The notes below the pieces were generated by a model. It was given only the letters and a program-made list of their open reading frames with translations. It was not told where the DNA came from and ran no database searches. 5,490 nucleotides of DNA, taken from the NCBI GenBank assembly GCA_964602455.1, contig CAZRRG010000123.1, forward strand, positions 1-5,490, in the 5' to 3' direction. The translations under genes were made by a program, and so were the position numbers. The stretch comes from JBBDIP01 sp964602455 (GTDB lineage Bacteria > Bacillota > Sulfobacillia > Fermentithermobacillales > Fermentithermobacillaceae). Below are positions 1 to 5,415 of the stretch, piece after piece (position 1 is the stretch's first letter; every line of letters starts with the position of its first letter).

Positions 1-132
1 ACGGCCTCACGGCTGGGTGTGTCCAGAGCCGAAGTAGAAGGCCTGCTCAAGAAGGTGCTGGGCGCGGAGGAGTCCCCGGATGCCGGTCAAGGCATCGGGA
101 GCGCCCCCCGTCCTGGGGAGGGTCACCAGTGA
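1..132 (+). CDS. C-terminal end of a probable GntR-family (YtrA subfamily) transcriptional regulator, 5' end outside the window
   Basis: The plus frame is open from the first base to a TGA at 130-132 and gives 43 residues, beginning TASRLGVSRAEVEGLLKKVL and followed by a polar, probably disordered tail rich in G, P and E. The pattern 'A-x-x-L-G-(V/L)-S-x-x-E-(V/L)-x-x-L-L-(K/E)' is how the short C-terminal helical region of YtrA-type GntR repressors normally ends. The winged-helix DNA-binding half would lie upstream and cannot be seen. Its stop overlaps the GTG start of the next gene (GTGA at 129-132), so the two are translationally coupled. GntR/YtrA regulators sit first in operons with YtrB-like ABC ATPases, which is exactly the neighbour here, and usually repress that operon. 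Identification rests on a short fragment plus context; the reading frame is secure, the family less so. Confidence 0.62.
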   Translation, partial: TASRLGVSRAEVEGLLKKVLGAEESPDAGQGIGSAPRPGEGHQ

Positions 133-1016
133 ACCAAGCATTCAGCCTCAAGGACGTGAAGAAAGCCTATCGAGGCTTCACGCTAGACGTGAAGGATCTG
201 TCGCTGGAACGCGGCTACGTAATGGGGCTGGTCGGCAGAAACGGCGCAGGCAAATCAACCAGCATCAAGATACTTATGAACCTGATCTACCCGGACAGCG
301 GGGAAGTGACGGTGTTGGGGCTCCGCCAGCCCGAGCACGACATGGAGATCAAGCGGCGAGTTGGCTACGTCAGCGAGGATCCGGTGTTCTACGAGGGCAT
401 GACCGTGGCGTGGATGGCCGGCCTTGTGAAGCGCTACTACCCGACGTGGGACGGCGGCCTATATGAGAAGTATCTACGCAAGTTCGTCCTGGACCCCCGC
501 AAGAAGGTGAAGGAACTGTCCCGCGGGATGAAGGTCAAACTGGGCCTTATGCTAGCTTTGTCCCACCGGCCCGAGCTCCTCATACTCGATGAGCCGACTT
601 CCGGCATCGATCCGGTTGTGCGGCACGAGTTGCTGGAGGAGATCAGCGGGGTCATAAGGGACGAGGAGCGGACGGTGCTCCTGTCCTCCCACATCACCCA
701 GGACATCGAGCAGGTAGCCGACTATGTCGCAGTCATCGACCAGGGAAAGGTCTTGGAGTGTTCCGACAAAGAGTCCCTGCTGGACAGGTGGAAGAAGGTT
801 ACCGGCACCCTGCCTACAGGCGATGCCGGTCACGCGGATGGTCTTGCGGCTATGTTCTCCGAAGTGAAGGTAGACGGGACCTCCTTTGCGGGACTCACCA
901 GGTCTTTCTCAGACAGCTGGCTTGAGTCCCTCAAGTCCAAGGGCGCTTCCAACCTGAGGGTGGTTAACGTCGGCTTGGACGAAGTGCTCATCGCGCTCGC
1001 AGGAAAGGAGAGTTAG
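129..1016 (+). CDS. ABC transporter ATP-binding protein, YtrB-like
   Basis: This 295-residue nucleotide-binding subunit is expected to power an ABC-2 type exporter at the cytoplasmic face of the membrane. Visible motifs are Walker A GRNGAGKST (36-44), signature LSRGMKVKL (130-138), Walker B LLILDEP with catalytic E155 (150-156), D-loop SGID (158-161) and H-loop H188 in SSHIT. The Q-loop position carries Glu (E83, in GYVSEDP) instead of Gln. The segment YYPTWD (103-108), the 'LSRGM' signature and 'SSHITQDIEQVADY' are hallmarks of the YtrB group rather than of generic ABC ATPases. A C-terminal domain of about 80 residues follows. The GTG start at 129 is preceded by GGGGAGGG (115-122) at 6 nt spacing and overlaps the stop of the upstream regulator. 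The permease follows after 3 nt. The transported substrate cannot be deduced; relatives are linked to cell-envelope antibiotics or acetoin-type growth phenotypes. Confidence 0.93.
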   Translation: MNQAFSLKDVKKAYRGFTLDVKDLSLERGYVMGLVGRNGAGKSTSIKILMNLIYPDSGEVTVLGLRQPEHDMEIKRRVGYVSEDPVFYEGMTVAWMAGLVKRYYPTWDGGLYEKYLRKFVLDPRKKVKELSRGMKVKLGLMLALSHRPELLILDEPTSGIDPVVRHELLEEISGVIRDEERTVLLSSHITQDIEQVADYVAVIDQGKVLECSDKESLLDRWKKVTGTLPTGDAGHADGLAAMFSEVKVDGTSFAGLTRSFSDSWLESLKSKGASNLRVVNVGLDEVLIALAGKES

Positions 1017-1019
1017 ACA

Positions 1020-1682
1020 ATGCTCAGCCTGGTTCAAAAGGAGTTCACGCAACTGCGGTCAACGATCTTCCAGGTGTTGACCCTTATGGTTGCCTCGGCT
1101 CTTATCCTCAGCAGGGTGGCGGAGGAAATGATGATGTCCATGATGGTCGCGTTGCCGGTAGTCCTGTCCATGACTCTGCCTCAGACCATCTTCGAGCAGG
1201 AAGAGCGCGGGAACACCTTCGTCTTCCTGCGATCGCTCCCGATCCGGCCCAGCCAAATCGTTGCCGCGAAGTACGTGGTTTCGGCTACCATGACCATCGT
1301 TTCCGTTGCCATCATAGGCCTAGCCGGAATTACTGGAGCCCTGAGCAAGGAGGCCGTGTTGGCCTCCGTGTTCGGCGTCGGGCTGGTGTGTTTCGCCATG
1401 TCGGCGCTCAGCCTGTTCCTTCACTTCTGGCTGGGGGCAAGATCGGCCAAGATAGCCTTGATCGTCACGACGTTTGCCTTGGCTGTCCCGCTCATGCTGG
1501 CGGTCAAAAGCAAGGCCGGTATCGAATCGATCTTCGCAGGCATTGTCGGACGGGTTCAATCCTTGGCAACTTCTGTAACCGGCATTCCGGTCTCTCTGGC
1601 TATCGGGCTCGTCTTCCTGGGCATTTCTTATGCGGCGTCGGCTACCATCTTCAGCAGGAGGGACCTGTCGAGGCTTCCGTAG
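1020..1682 (+). CDS. ABC-2 type transporter permease (ABC2_membrane_5-like), six predicted helices
   Basis: This 220-residue integral membrane protein is the likely membrane partner of the ATPase just upstream. Hydrophobic stretches suited to membrane helices lie at about 15-31, 38-55, 86-106, 112-135, 144-162 and 189-210. Between helices 2 and 3 is the amphipathic cytoplasmic segment FEQEERGNTFVFLRSLPIRP (58-77) followed by SQIVAAKY. This 'E-R-x-t-x-x-x-L-x-S-L-P-i-x-x-x-x-I-V-x-x-K' element is characteristic of small ABC-2 permeases of this type and is the expected coupling contact with the ATPase. The ATG at 1020 follows AAAGGAG (1004-1010), which lies inside the end of the ATPase gene. 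Only one ATPase and one permease are seen, so a homodimeric arrangement of each is plausible (inference). The gene ends 8 nt from the end of a convergent gene; a candidate terminator lies about 90 nt further, inside that gene. Confidence 0.88.
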   Translation: MLSLVQKEFTQLRSTIFQVLTLMVASALILSRVAEEMMMSMMVALPVVLSMTLPQTIFEQEERGNTFVFLRSLPIRPSQIVAAKYVVSATMTIVSVAIIGLAGITGALSKEAVLASVFGVGLVCFAMSALSLFLHFWLGARSAKIALIVTTFALAVPLMLAVKSKAGIESIFAGIVGRVQSLATSVTGIPVSLAIGLVFLGISYAASATIFSRRDLSRLP

Positions 1683-1690
1683 GATGGAGC

Positions 1691-2563
1691 CTATGAAGGC
1701 TCCCATTCCCGTTCCACGCCGTAGAGAGTCCGGACGTTATCTATATGGGCTTTGAGCAGGTTGCTGATGGGCTCGCCTCTGAACGTGAAAGAGGCGAGCC
1801 TTTCCACTGCCTGATCGCAGCTGAGGCCGTCTGCCTTGGCCGCTTTGACGCCTGCCTCCAGGCGGTCCAGATAATCGAGGTCCGTGGAGATGCGGTACTC
1901 GATCTCCTCCGGAGTGGTCGCTACCTGTCCGTGCCCCGGGACTTCCATGGTGATGCCGTAGCGGCTGCACAGCTCCCTAGCCAGGAGCAGAGTTGACCTG
2001 TACTCAGGCAGAGAGTGATAGATGAACGGGAACTCCTCATCCGAGAGGTAGTCGCCGGCGATTAGGACGCGTCTTTCCGGGAGCACCGTGAACAGGCCAT
2101 CGGGCTGATGCCCTGGGGCAGGGAAGAACAACGCCCTTTCACCGCCAAGATCCAGGTATTCAGGAACTGCTGTCGGGAACGCGGCAACCGGTGGGTACCG
2201 GTATGGACGGGCACGGATCGTCTCCCTGCGTTTGTCCAGGCCTGCGACTTGTCTCTCGACTTCGGAAGCGTCTCGCCGGGCCGCATCAGGGTGGGCGATG
2301 AGCTGTGCGCCATCGAAGTCATCCCAGGCAACCACGTGATCATGGTCCCCGTGGGTGAACAGCACGTGCGTGGCCCGCCCGGGAGGCGTCGCTACCGCGA
2401 TGCGTCGCAGGTCCTCGATCTCGTCGGGGAACCAGCCCGGGTCAACCACTATCGTGGCCTTGGCGTTGTCACCAATGCCCGTGATGACCGTGCTGTTGGT
2501 CTTCCACAACCTACTTGTCTGGACGGTGACACCTTCTACCAGCGTAGCAACACTCTTTGCCAT
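1691..2563 (-). CDS. Metallo-beta-lactamase-fold hydrolase with atypical metal motif
   Basis: This 290-residue cytosolic protein (no signal peptide seen) has the landmarks of the MBL superfamily in order. These are a beta-strand ending VVDPGW (39-44), the metal motif THGDHDH (70-76), a GH at 151-152 in APGHQPDGLF, the bridging aspartate D171 in IAGDYLSD and a final histidine H211 in EVPGHGQV. In the canonical HxHxDH motif the second ligand is His; here it is Asp (H71, D73, D75, H76), which may change metal affinity or nuclearity. A C-terminal helical extension (about 218-285) is predicted after the fold. The ATG at 2563 is preceded on the minus strand by GGGAGG (2571-2576) at 7 nt. It is the last gene of the minus-strand cluster, 69 nt after the DUF1330 gene. 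Substrate unknown; MBL relatives include glyoxalase II, lactonases and other hydrolases, and nothing here selects one. Confidence 0.88.
   Translation of the reverse strand: MAKSVATLVEGVTVQTSRLWKTNSTVITGIGDNAKATIVVDPGWFPDEIEDLRRIAVATPPGRATHVLFTHGDHDHVVAWDDFDGAQLIAHPDAARRDASEVERQVAGLDKRRETIRARPYRYPPVAAFPTAVPEYLDLGGERALFFPAPGHQPDGLFTVLPERRVLIAGDYLSDEEFPFIYHSLPEYRSTLLLARELCSRYGITMEVPGHGQVATTPEEIEYRISTDLDYLDRLEAGVKAAKADGLSCDQAVERLASFTFRGEPISNLLKAHIDNVRTLYGVEREWEPS
1769..1803 (+). terminator. Strong stem-loop inside the 3' end of the convergent MBL gene; candidate terminator for the first ABC operon
   Basis: A perfect 11-bp inverted repeat, GGCTCGCCTCT (1770-1780) and AGAGGCGAGCC (1790-1800), encloses a 9-nt loop (1781-1789). 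On the plus strand it can add one G-U pair (1769/1801) and is followed by TTTCC. It begins about 87 nt after the permease stop at 1682. There is no room for a terminator between the convergent genes, so a stem embedded in the opposing coding sequence is a plausible stop for plus-strand transcription. The U-tract is only three residues long, so termination may be weak or the stem may serve mRNA stability. On the minus strand it encodes residues of the ERLASFTFRGEP segment of the hydrolase. Confidence 0.42.
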
Positions 2564-2632
2564 GGGGCTTCCTCCCGTATGACCTTGCCTCAGCTCCGGT
2601 GTGCTTGGCTGTTCCCGGAGTCTCTCAGGATG

Positions 2633-2926
2633 TCAGCGCCTAACATCCCTGACCAGGATGGTGGCGCAGTCGGCGCCCTTCAGCCTGTGCTTCAATATCT
2701 CCTGGTACTCAGGCGAGTCGTACCATCGCCTGCACTCTTCCTCCGATGGGAACCGTATCACCACGGCCCTTTTGTACGGCCAGTTGCCCTCGAGCACGAC
2801 CGGGTTGTCGTCGAAAGCGAGATACTCTCCGTTGAACTTGGCGAACACGGCGTCTACCTTGTCCACGTACTTCTTGTACTCTTCCTTATCATGGATGGTG
2901 ATGTTGGCGATGAAGTAGCAGGACAC
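2633..2926 (-). CDS. DUF1330 family protein (dimeric alpha-beta barrel)
   Basis: This 97-residue protein begins SCYFIANITIHDKEEYKKYV after its start. Family landmarks are an N-terminal beta strand, a helix around D13-Y20, the core GEYLAFDDNPVVLEGNWP (33-50), the strand AVVIRFPSEEE (54-64) and the helix containing WYDSPEYQEI (68-77). These fit DUF1330, small ferredoxin-like proteins that dimerise as alpha-beta barrels; their function is unknown and the length is normal for the family. The chosen start is GTG at 2926, because AGGGAGAGG (2932-2940 on the complement) lies 5 nt upstream. A longer frame to 2998 would overlap the end of the peptidase gene and adds residues with no family match. It lies 34 nt downstream of the peptidase stop and upstream of the MBL gene, so co-transcription of the three is likely. 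Family assignment is from pattern recognition only. Confidence 0.85.
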   Translation of the reverse strand: MSCYFIANITIHDKEEYKKYVDKVDAVFAKFNGEYLAFDDNPVVLEGNWPYKRAVVIRFPSEEECRRWYDSPEYQEILKHRLKGADCATILVRDVRR

Positions 2927-2960
2927 GGATACCTCTCCCTCCAAGGCTCGATGAGTGTGT

Positions 2961-4187
2961 CTACTCGCTGAGCAGGCGGTCGAAGTCCGCGGATACATCT
3001 CGGCCCGCGTGTTTCGCCAGTACCTCCAGGAACGCCGCTGTGTGCTTGGACTCCAACGACAGGAACTCCCGGGCTACCTTGTCGAAGGCCTGCTCACCAA
3101 TCCTCGCAGCCAGCCCCATCAGGAGCAGGCAAGCTTTATCGTACAGCACCTGATACGCCTGCCCCGAAGTCCTGTCAATACCCCGAACCGGGGGCAGTCC
3201 GGCAGCGCGCTCCCCTTTCTTCCGCACGATGTCGCGGATGCCCTCTTCACCAAACTTGGCCCGCGTGGCTCTTAGGGCAGAGTACTCGGCGAAGCCCTCG
3301 TTCAGCCAATCTTCCCAGATATCCTTAGGCGCGCTACACCACCAAAAATGCGAGAACTCATGGGCTGCGTACTTGAAGGTAGCCTGAGGACGCGAGACGA
3401 GCGCCTCGATATCTCCGAGGACGACAAAGCCGGGACGGGCGTATCCGCCACCCGATGTCCTGGGGGAGATGACGACTGAGGCGGAGGAAACCCTATCTGA
3501 ATCATCCCGGAGCCAGGACCTGAAGTACTCGAGGATCCACACCACATCGTCGGCGATAGTCCCCGCAAGGTTCGCAACTTGCTCACCCGCGGGTGATGGG
3601 AAGTGGGTAGTTGCCCGTACACCGCCCCGTTCCACTGTCTTGTGGCCGAGATCCGGGGCGGCGATGACCACTATGTCCGTTACAGGCAGCGATGAACGGA
3701 CGAGCCACCCGTCCACTGCTCGCTCCGATTCTCCCAGTCCTGTCACCGAGTAACCCGGCGGCGCCGCAACTCTCACCGAGTAGGTGAACCCTTCCTGGTC
3801 TGACGGCTGCCAGGGAAACCAGGGTCCGTACATCCCGAGCTCGACCCATTCCGGCGTAACGCAGTTGACTCCCCACGCCTCAGGGACTCTCACCTGAGTT
3901 CCGCTGTAGTCAACGATCATGTCCAAGGTCTCGCCCACTCGGGCGGTGTGGTCGAGATTCACCGTGATTGTTGAGGCTTCCGGCGTGAATGGGAAAGCGC
4001 AATCCGGCTCTACGCTGAACCCCGAGATGCCCTTTCCCTCAATCCGGCTGATAGAGAGGTCCCGGTGGAGCAAGAACTGGACGCGATCCGTATCGGCTGC
4101 GGCAACGCACAGGCAACGCGCTTTGGATTGGATATGTCCTGTAGCGGGGGTAACGGTCAGGTTGATCTCGTAGCGGCTGATCCTCAT
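2961..4187 (-). CDS. M1-like (gluzincin) zinc metallopeptidase with atypical active-site spacing
   Basis: This 408-residue protein without a signal peptide has an N-terminal beta-sandwich typical of M1 proteins (about 1-180, starting MRISRYEINLTVTP) and a thermolysin-like catalytic domain (about 200-400). Zinc motif HEFSH (276-280) with downstream NEGFAEY supplies the third ligand E297. Y349 in VLYDKACLLL matches the conserved transition-state tyrosine of 'Y-x-K-G/A'. The spacing from HExxH to E is 16 residues, whereas classical M1 enzymes have 18. In place of GxMEN or GGMEYPG the protein reads GGGYARPG (246-253), so the glutamate that grips a substrate N-terminus is absent. It may be a non-aminopeptidase member or have altered specificity. 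The start at 4187 has GAGGAG (4194-4199 on the complement) at 6 nt. The same frame stays open upstream to 4493, but only through the 33-bp repeat array and without a ribosome binding site. Confidence 0.85.
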   Translation of the reverse strand: MRISRYEINLTVTPATGHIQSKARCLCVAAADTDRVQFLLHRDLSISRIEGKGISGFSVEPDCAFPFTPEASTITVNLDHTARVGETLDMIVDYSGTQVRVPEAWGVNCVTPEWVELGMYGPWFPWQPSDQEGFTYSVRVAAPPGYSVTGLGESERAVDGWLVRSSLPVTDIVVIAAPDLGHKTVERGGVRATTHFPSPAGEQVANLAGTIADDVVWILEYFRSWLRDDSDRVSSASVVISPRTSGGGYARPGFVVLGDIEALVSRPQATFKYAAHEFSHFWWCSAPKDIWEDWLNEGFAEYSALRATRAKFGEEGIRDIVRKKGERAAGLPPVRGIDRTSGQAYQVLYDKACLLLMGLAARIGEQAFDKVAREFLSLESKHTAAFLEVLAKHAGRDVSADFDRLLSE

Positions 4188-4193
4188 CGGCGA

Positions 4194-4199
4194 CTCCTC
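4194..4199 (-). promoter_or_regulatory. Ribosome binding site fixing the peptidase start
   Basis: The complement reads GAGGAG six nt before ATG at 4187. It decides against the upstream in-frame starts (ATG near 4220, TTG at 4493), neither of which has a Shine-Dalgarno sequence. The 33-bp repeats are therefore most likely untranslated on this strand. Confidence 0.75.
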
Positions 4200-4254
4200 G
4201 CTCTCATTGTCTGCCAACATGCTACCACTGCTGTAGAAAGTCTGCTGCGGAAAA

Positions 4255-4430
4255 GTGACCATTCGTACCCCGAAATACTGCTGAAAGGTGACCATTCGTG
4301 CCCCGAACCACTGTCGGAAGGTGACCATTCGTCCCTCGAAACACTGCTGAAAGGTGACCATTCGTCCCCCGAACCACTGCCGGAAGGTGACCATTCGCCT
4401 ACCGAAACACTGTCGAAAGGTGCCCATGCG
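4255..4430. repeat. 33-bp tandem repeat array in the divergent intergenic region
   Basis: Five complete units start at 4255, 4288, 4321, 4354 and 4387, and a degenerate sixth starts at 4420 (GTGCCCATGCG). Each begins with the invariant 11-mer GTGACCATTCG in units 1-5 and continues with 22 more variable bases, of the form 'NCCCCCGAAACACTGCTGAAAG'-like. Units 1, 3 and 5 carry CGAAA(T/C)ACTG and end GAAAG; units 2 and 4 carry CGAACCACTG and end GGAAG. Units 1 and 3 differ at 3 positions and units 2 and 4 at 2, but units 1 and 2 differ at 6, suggesting a 66-bp A-B order. An eroded copy may precede the array at about 4222-4254. Copies abut without spacers. Function unknown; on the complement the core reads CGAATGGTCAC, resembling the repeated motifs at ends of some IS21-type insertion sequences (from memory, unverified). 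Confidence 0.9.
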
Positions 4431-4460
4431 CCCCGTCAGCTGGCACACGTGGGATCCGCC

Positions 4461-4489
4461 TTGCGTCGGCATTGTACTAGTGTTATAGT
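4461..4489 (+). promoter_or_regulatory. Predicted sigma-A/sigma-70 type promoter of the second ABC operon
   Basis: -35 TTGCGT (4461-4466) and -10 TATAGT (4484-4489) are separated by exactly 17 nt. Transcription would begin near 4495-4497, giving a leader of roughly 20 nt that carries just the ribosome binding site. The spacer and the -10 hexamer lie within the palindrome at 4471-4494, so a bound repressor would exclude RNA polymerase. Confidence 0.68.
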
Positions 4490-4494
4490 ACAAT
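4471..4494. promoter_or_regulatory. Perfect palindromic operator, probable GntR/YtrA-type site
   Basis: Left arm ATTGTACTA (4471-4479) and right arm TAGTACAAT (4486-4494) are exact reverse complements with a 6-nt centre, GTGTTA. It overlaps the promoter spacer and -10. AT-rich palindromes with GTAC..TA half-sites of this size suit dimeric GntR repressors, and a probable YtrA-type GntR gene ends at position 132 of this window, so that protein or a paralogue is the natural candidate ligand (inference). It has no U-tract and lies before, not after, a gene, so it is not a terminator. Confidence 0.7.
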
Positions 4495-4501
4495 CATACA
4501 C

Positions 4502-4508
4502 GGAGGTG
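4502..4508 (+). promoter_or_regulatory. Ribosome binding site selecting the TTG start of the ATPase
   Basis: GGAGGTG lies 6 nt before TTG at 4515, ideal spacing. The in-frame ATG at 4524 would be 15 nt away, and the in-frame GTG at 4506 overlaps the site itself. The TTG is therefore preferred, with ATG 4524 as the fallback. Confidence 0.7.
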
Positions 4509-4514
4509 GGTCGC

Positions 4515-5414
4515 TTGAGGGCCATGGACCTTAGGGGTCTCGGTCATCTCTACAGGAACGGCAAGGGCGTCAAACACGTGGATCTTCAGGTTGAGCAGGG
4601 AGAAGTGTTTGGATTCCTGGGGCCCAACGGGGCGGGGAAGACAACTCTCATCCGCACACTGCTCGGCTTCCTTTCGCCGACCGCCGGAAGCGCCACAATA
4701 CTAGGTATGGATATTGTTACCGAAAAGCAGAAGGTTCTCTCGAGAGTCGGCTACCTTGCCAGCGAGCCGGCATTGTACGACGCGCTTACCGGCGCAGAGA
4801 ACCTGGAGTTCGCGATGCGAGTGAGGGGCGTCAAGGACCTCGGCCGGATGAAGGATCTTGCCGCCAAACTGGATATCAACCTGAACCAAAGGTACCGGAC
4901 TCTCAGCAGGGGCAATAAACAGAAAGTGGCGATCCTGAACGCTCTCGCCCACGACCCCGATCTGCTGATCCTTGACGAGCCCACTACAGGACTCGATCCC
5001 CTGATCCAGGAAACCGTGCGCTCGCTGGTCCTGGAGGAACGTAGTAGGGGCAAGACGGTCTTCATGTCGTCTCACGACCTCGCCGAGGTAGAGGCCGTAG
5101 CCGACCGCGTGGGTATCATCCGGGACGGCGAGCTGGTCGCGGTGGACAATGTCGACAACCTGCGCAAGCAGCGGATGAAGTATGTTTCCTTCGAAGTGCA
5201 GAAGGACTGGTCTGGACTTGCCTCGCTCACAGGAGTAAAGGATCTCCGGCAGGACGGGCGCAAGGTCAGGTTCACTTACACCGGGGACATCCTGCCACTG
5301 CTGGAATCCCTCAAGAACTGGGGTATCGTGGACCTTTCCATCTCTGATCCGCCCCTGGAGGATGTGTTCCTCTCGTTCTACGGCCGCAACGGGGTCCCCA
5401 AGGGAGGGGTGTAG
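4515..5414 (+). CDS. ABC transporter ATP-binding protein, ABC-2 exporter type
   Basis: This 299-residue ATPase (TTG start) belongs to a drug or polypeptide exporter-type group different from the first ATPase of the window. Motifs are Walker A GPNGAGKTT (36-44), signature LSRGNKQKV (130-138), Walker B LLILDEP with E155 (150-156), D-loop TGLD (158-161) and H-loop H187 in SSHDL. The Q-loop reads GYLASEP, with Ser at the usual Gln position; related proteins often have GYLPGE there, also lacking Gln. 'LSRGNKQK' and the C-terminal ending LEDVFLSFYG (281-290) are typical of this group. A regulatory-type C-terminal domain (about 222-290) precedes a short tail. The permease starts 1 nt after its stop. 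The promoter with an overlapping palindrome suggests repression by a GntR-type protein. A frame extending to 4065 is open but runs through the repeat array and into the peptidase gene, and is rejected. Confidence 0.92.
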   Translation: MRAMDLRGLGHLYRNGKGVKHVDLQVEQGEVFGFLGPNGAGKTTLIRTLLGFLSPTAGSATILGMDIVTEKQKVLSRVGYLASEPALYDALTGAENLEFAMRVRGVKDLGRMKDLAAKLDINLNQRYRTLSRGNKQKVAILNALAHDPDLLILDEPTTGLDPLIQETVRSLVLEERSRGKTVFMSSHDLAEVEAVADRVGIIRDGELVAVDNVDNLRKQRMKYVSFEVQKDWSGLASLTGVKDLRQDGRKVRFTYTGDILPLLESLKNWGIVDLSISDPPLEDVFLSFYGRNGVPKGGV

Positions 5415-5415
5415 C

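Larger units (their letters stand above)
4188..4514. other. Divergent intergenic region between peptidase and second ABC operon
   Basis: This 327-bp region has no credible gene. From left to right it contains the peptidase ribosome binding site, a short unstructured leader, the 33-bp repeat array, a 30-bp unique stretch, the promoter with its overlapping palindrome, and the ribosome binding site of the ATPase. Frames open across it on both strands are explained by the array period being a multiple of three. I see no convincing promoter for the peptidase other than a weak minus-strand TACAAT box within the palindrome. Confidence 0.75.

Noticed and set aside
80..466. 128-residue plus-strand frame overlapping the regulator tail and first ATPase
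   Set aside because: Out of frame with a well-supported ATPase and rich in Arg/Gly, as expected for a shadow frame.
1686..1703. GGAGCC-TATGAA-GGCTCC hairpin at the convergent junction
   Set aside because: Only 6 bp with no T-run on either strand; too weak to call a terminator, though it may add to the stronger stem at 1769-1803.
2594..2620. CTCCGG/CCGGAG inverted repeat between DUF1330 and MBL genes
   Set aside because: 6-bp stem with a 15-nt loop and no U-tract; expected by chance in GC-rich sequence.
2108..2971. 287-residue plus-strand open frame
   Set aside because: It is antisense to the MBL and DUF1330 genes, both of which have family motifs and ribosome binding sites; the translation shows no recognisable domain.
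4255..4430. CRISPR array reading (11-bp core plus 22-bp 'spacers')
   Set aside because: The 22-bp parts are clearly related to each other, the core is too short, and there are no cas genes; this is a contiguous tandem repeat.
4188..4493. N-terminal extension of the peptidase starting with TTG at 4493
   Set aside because: The start lies inside the operator palindrome, has no ribosome binding site, and the extension is repeat-derived; GAGGAG precedes ATG 4187.
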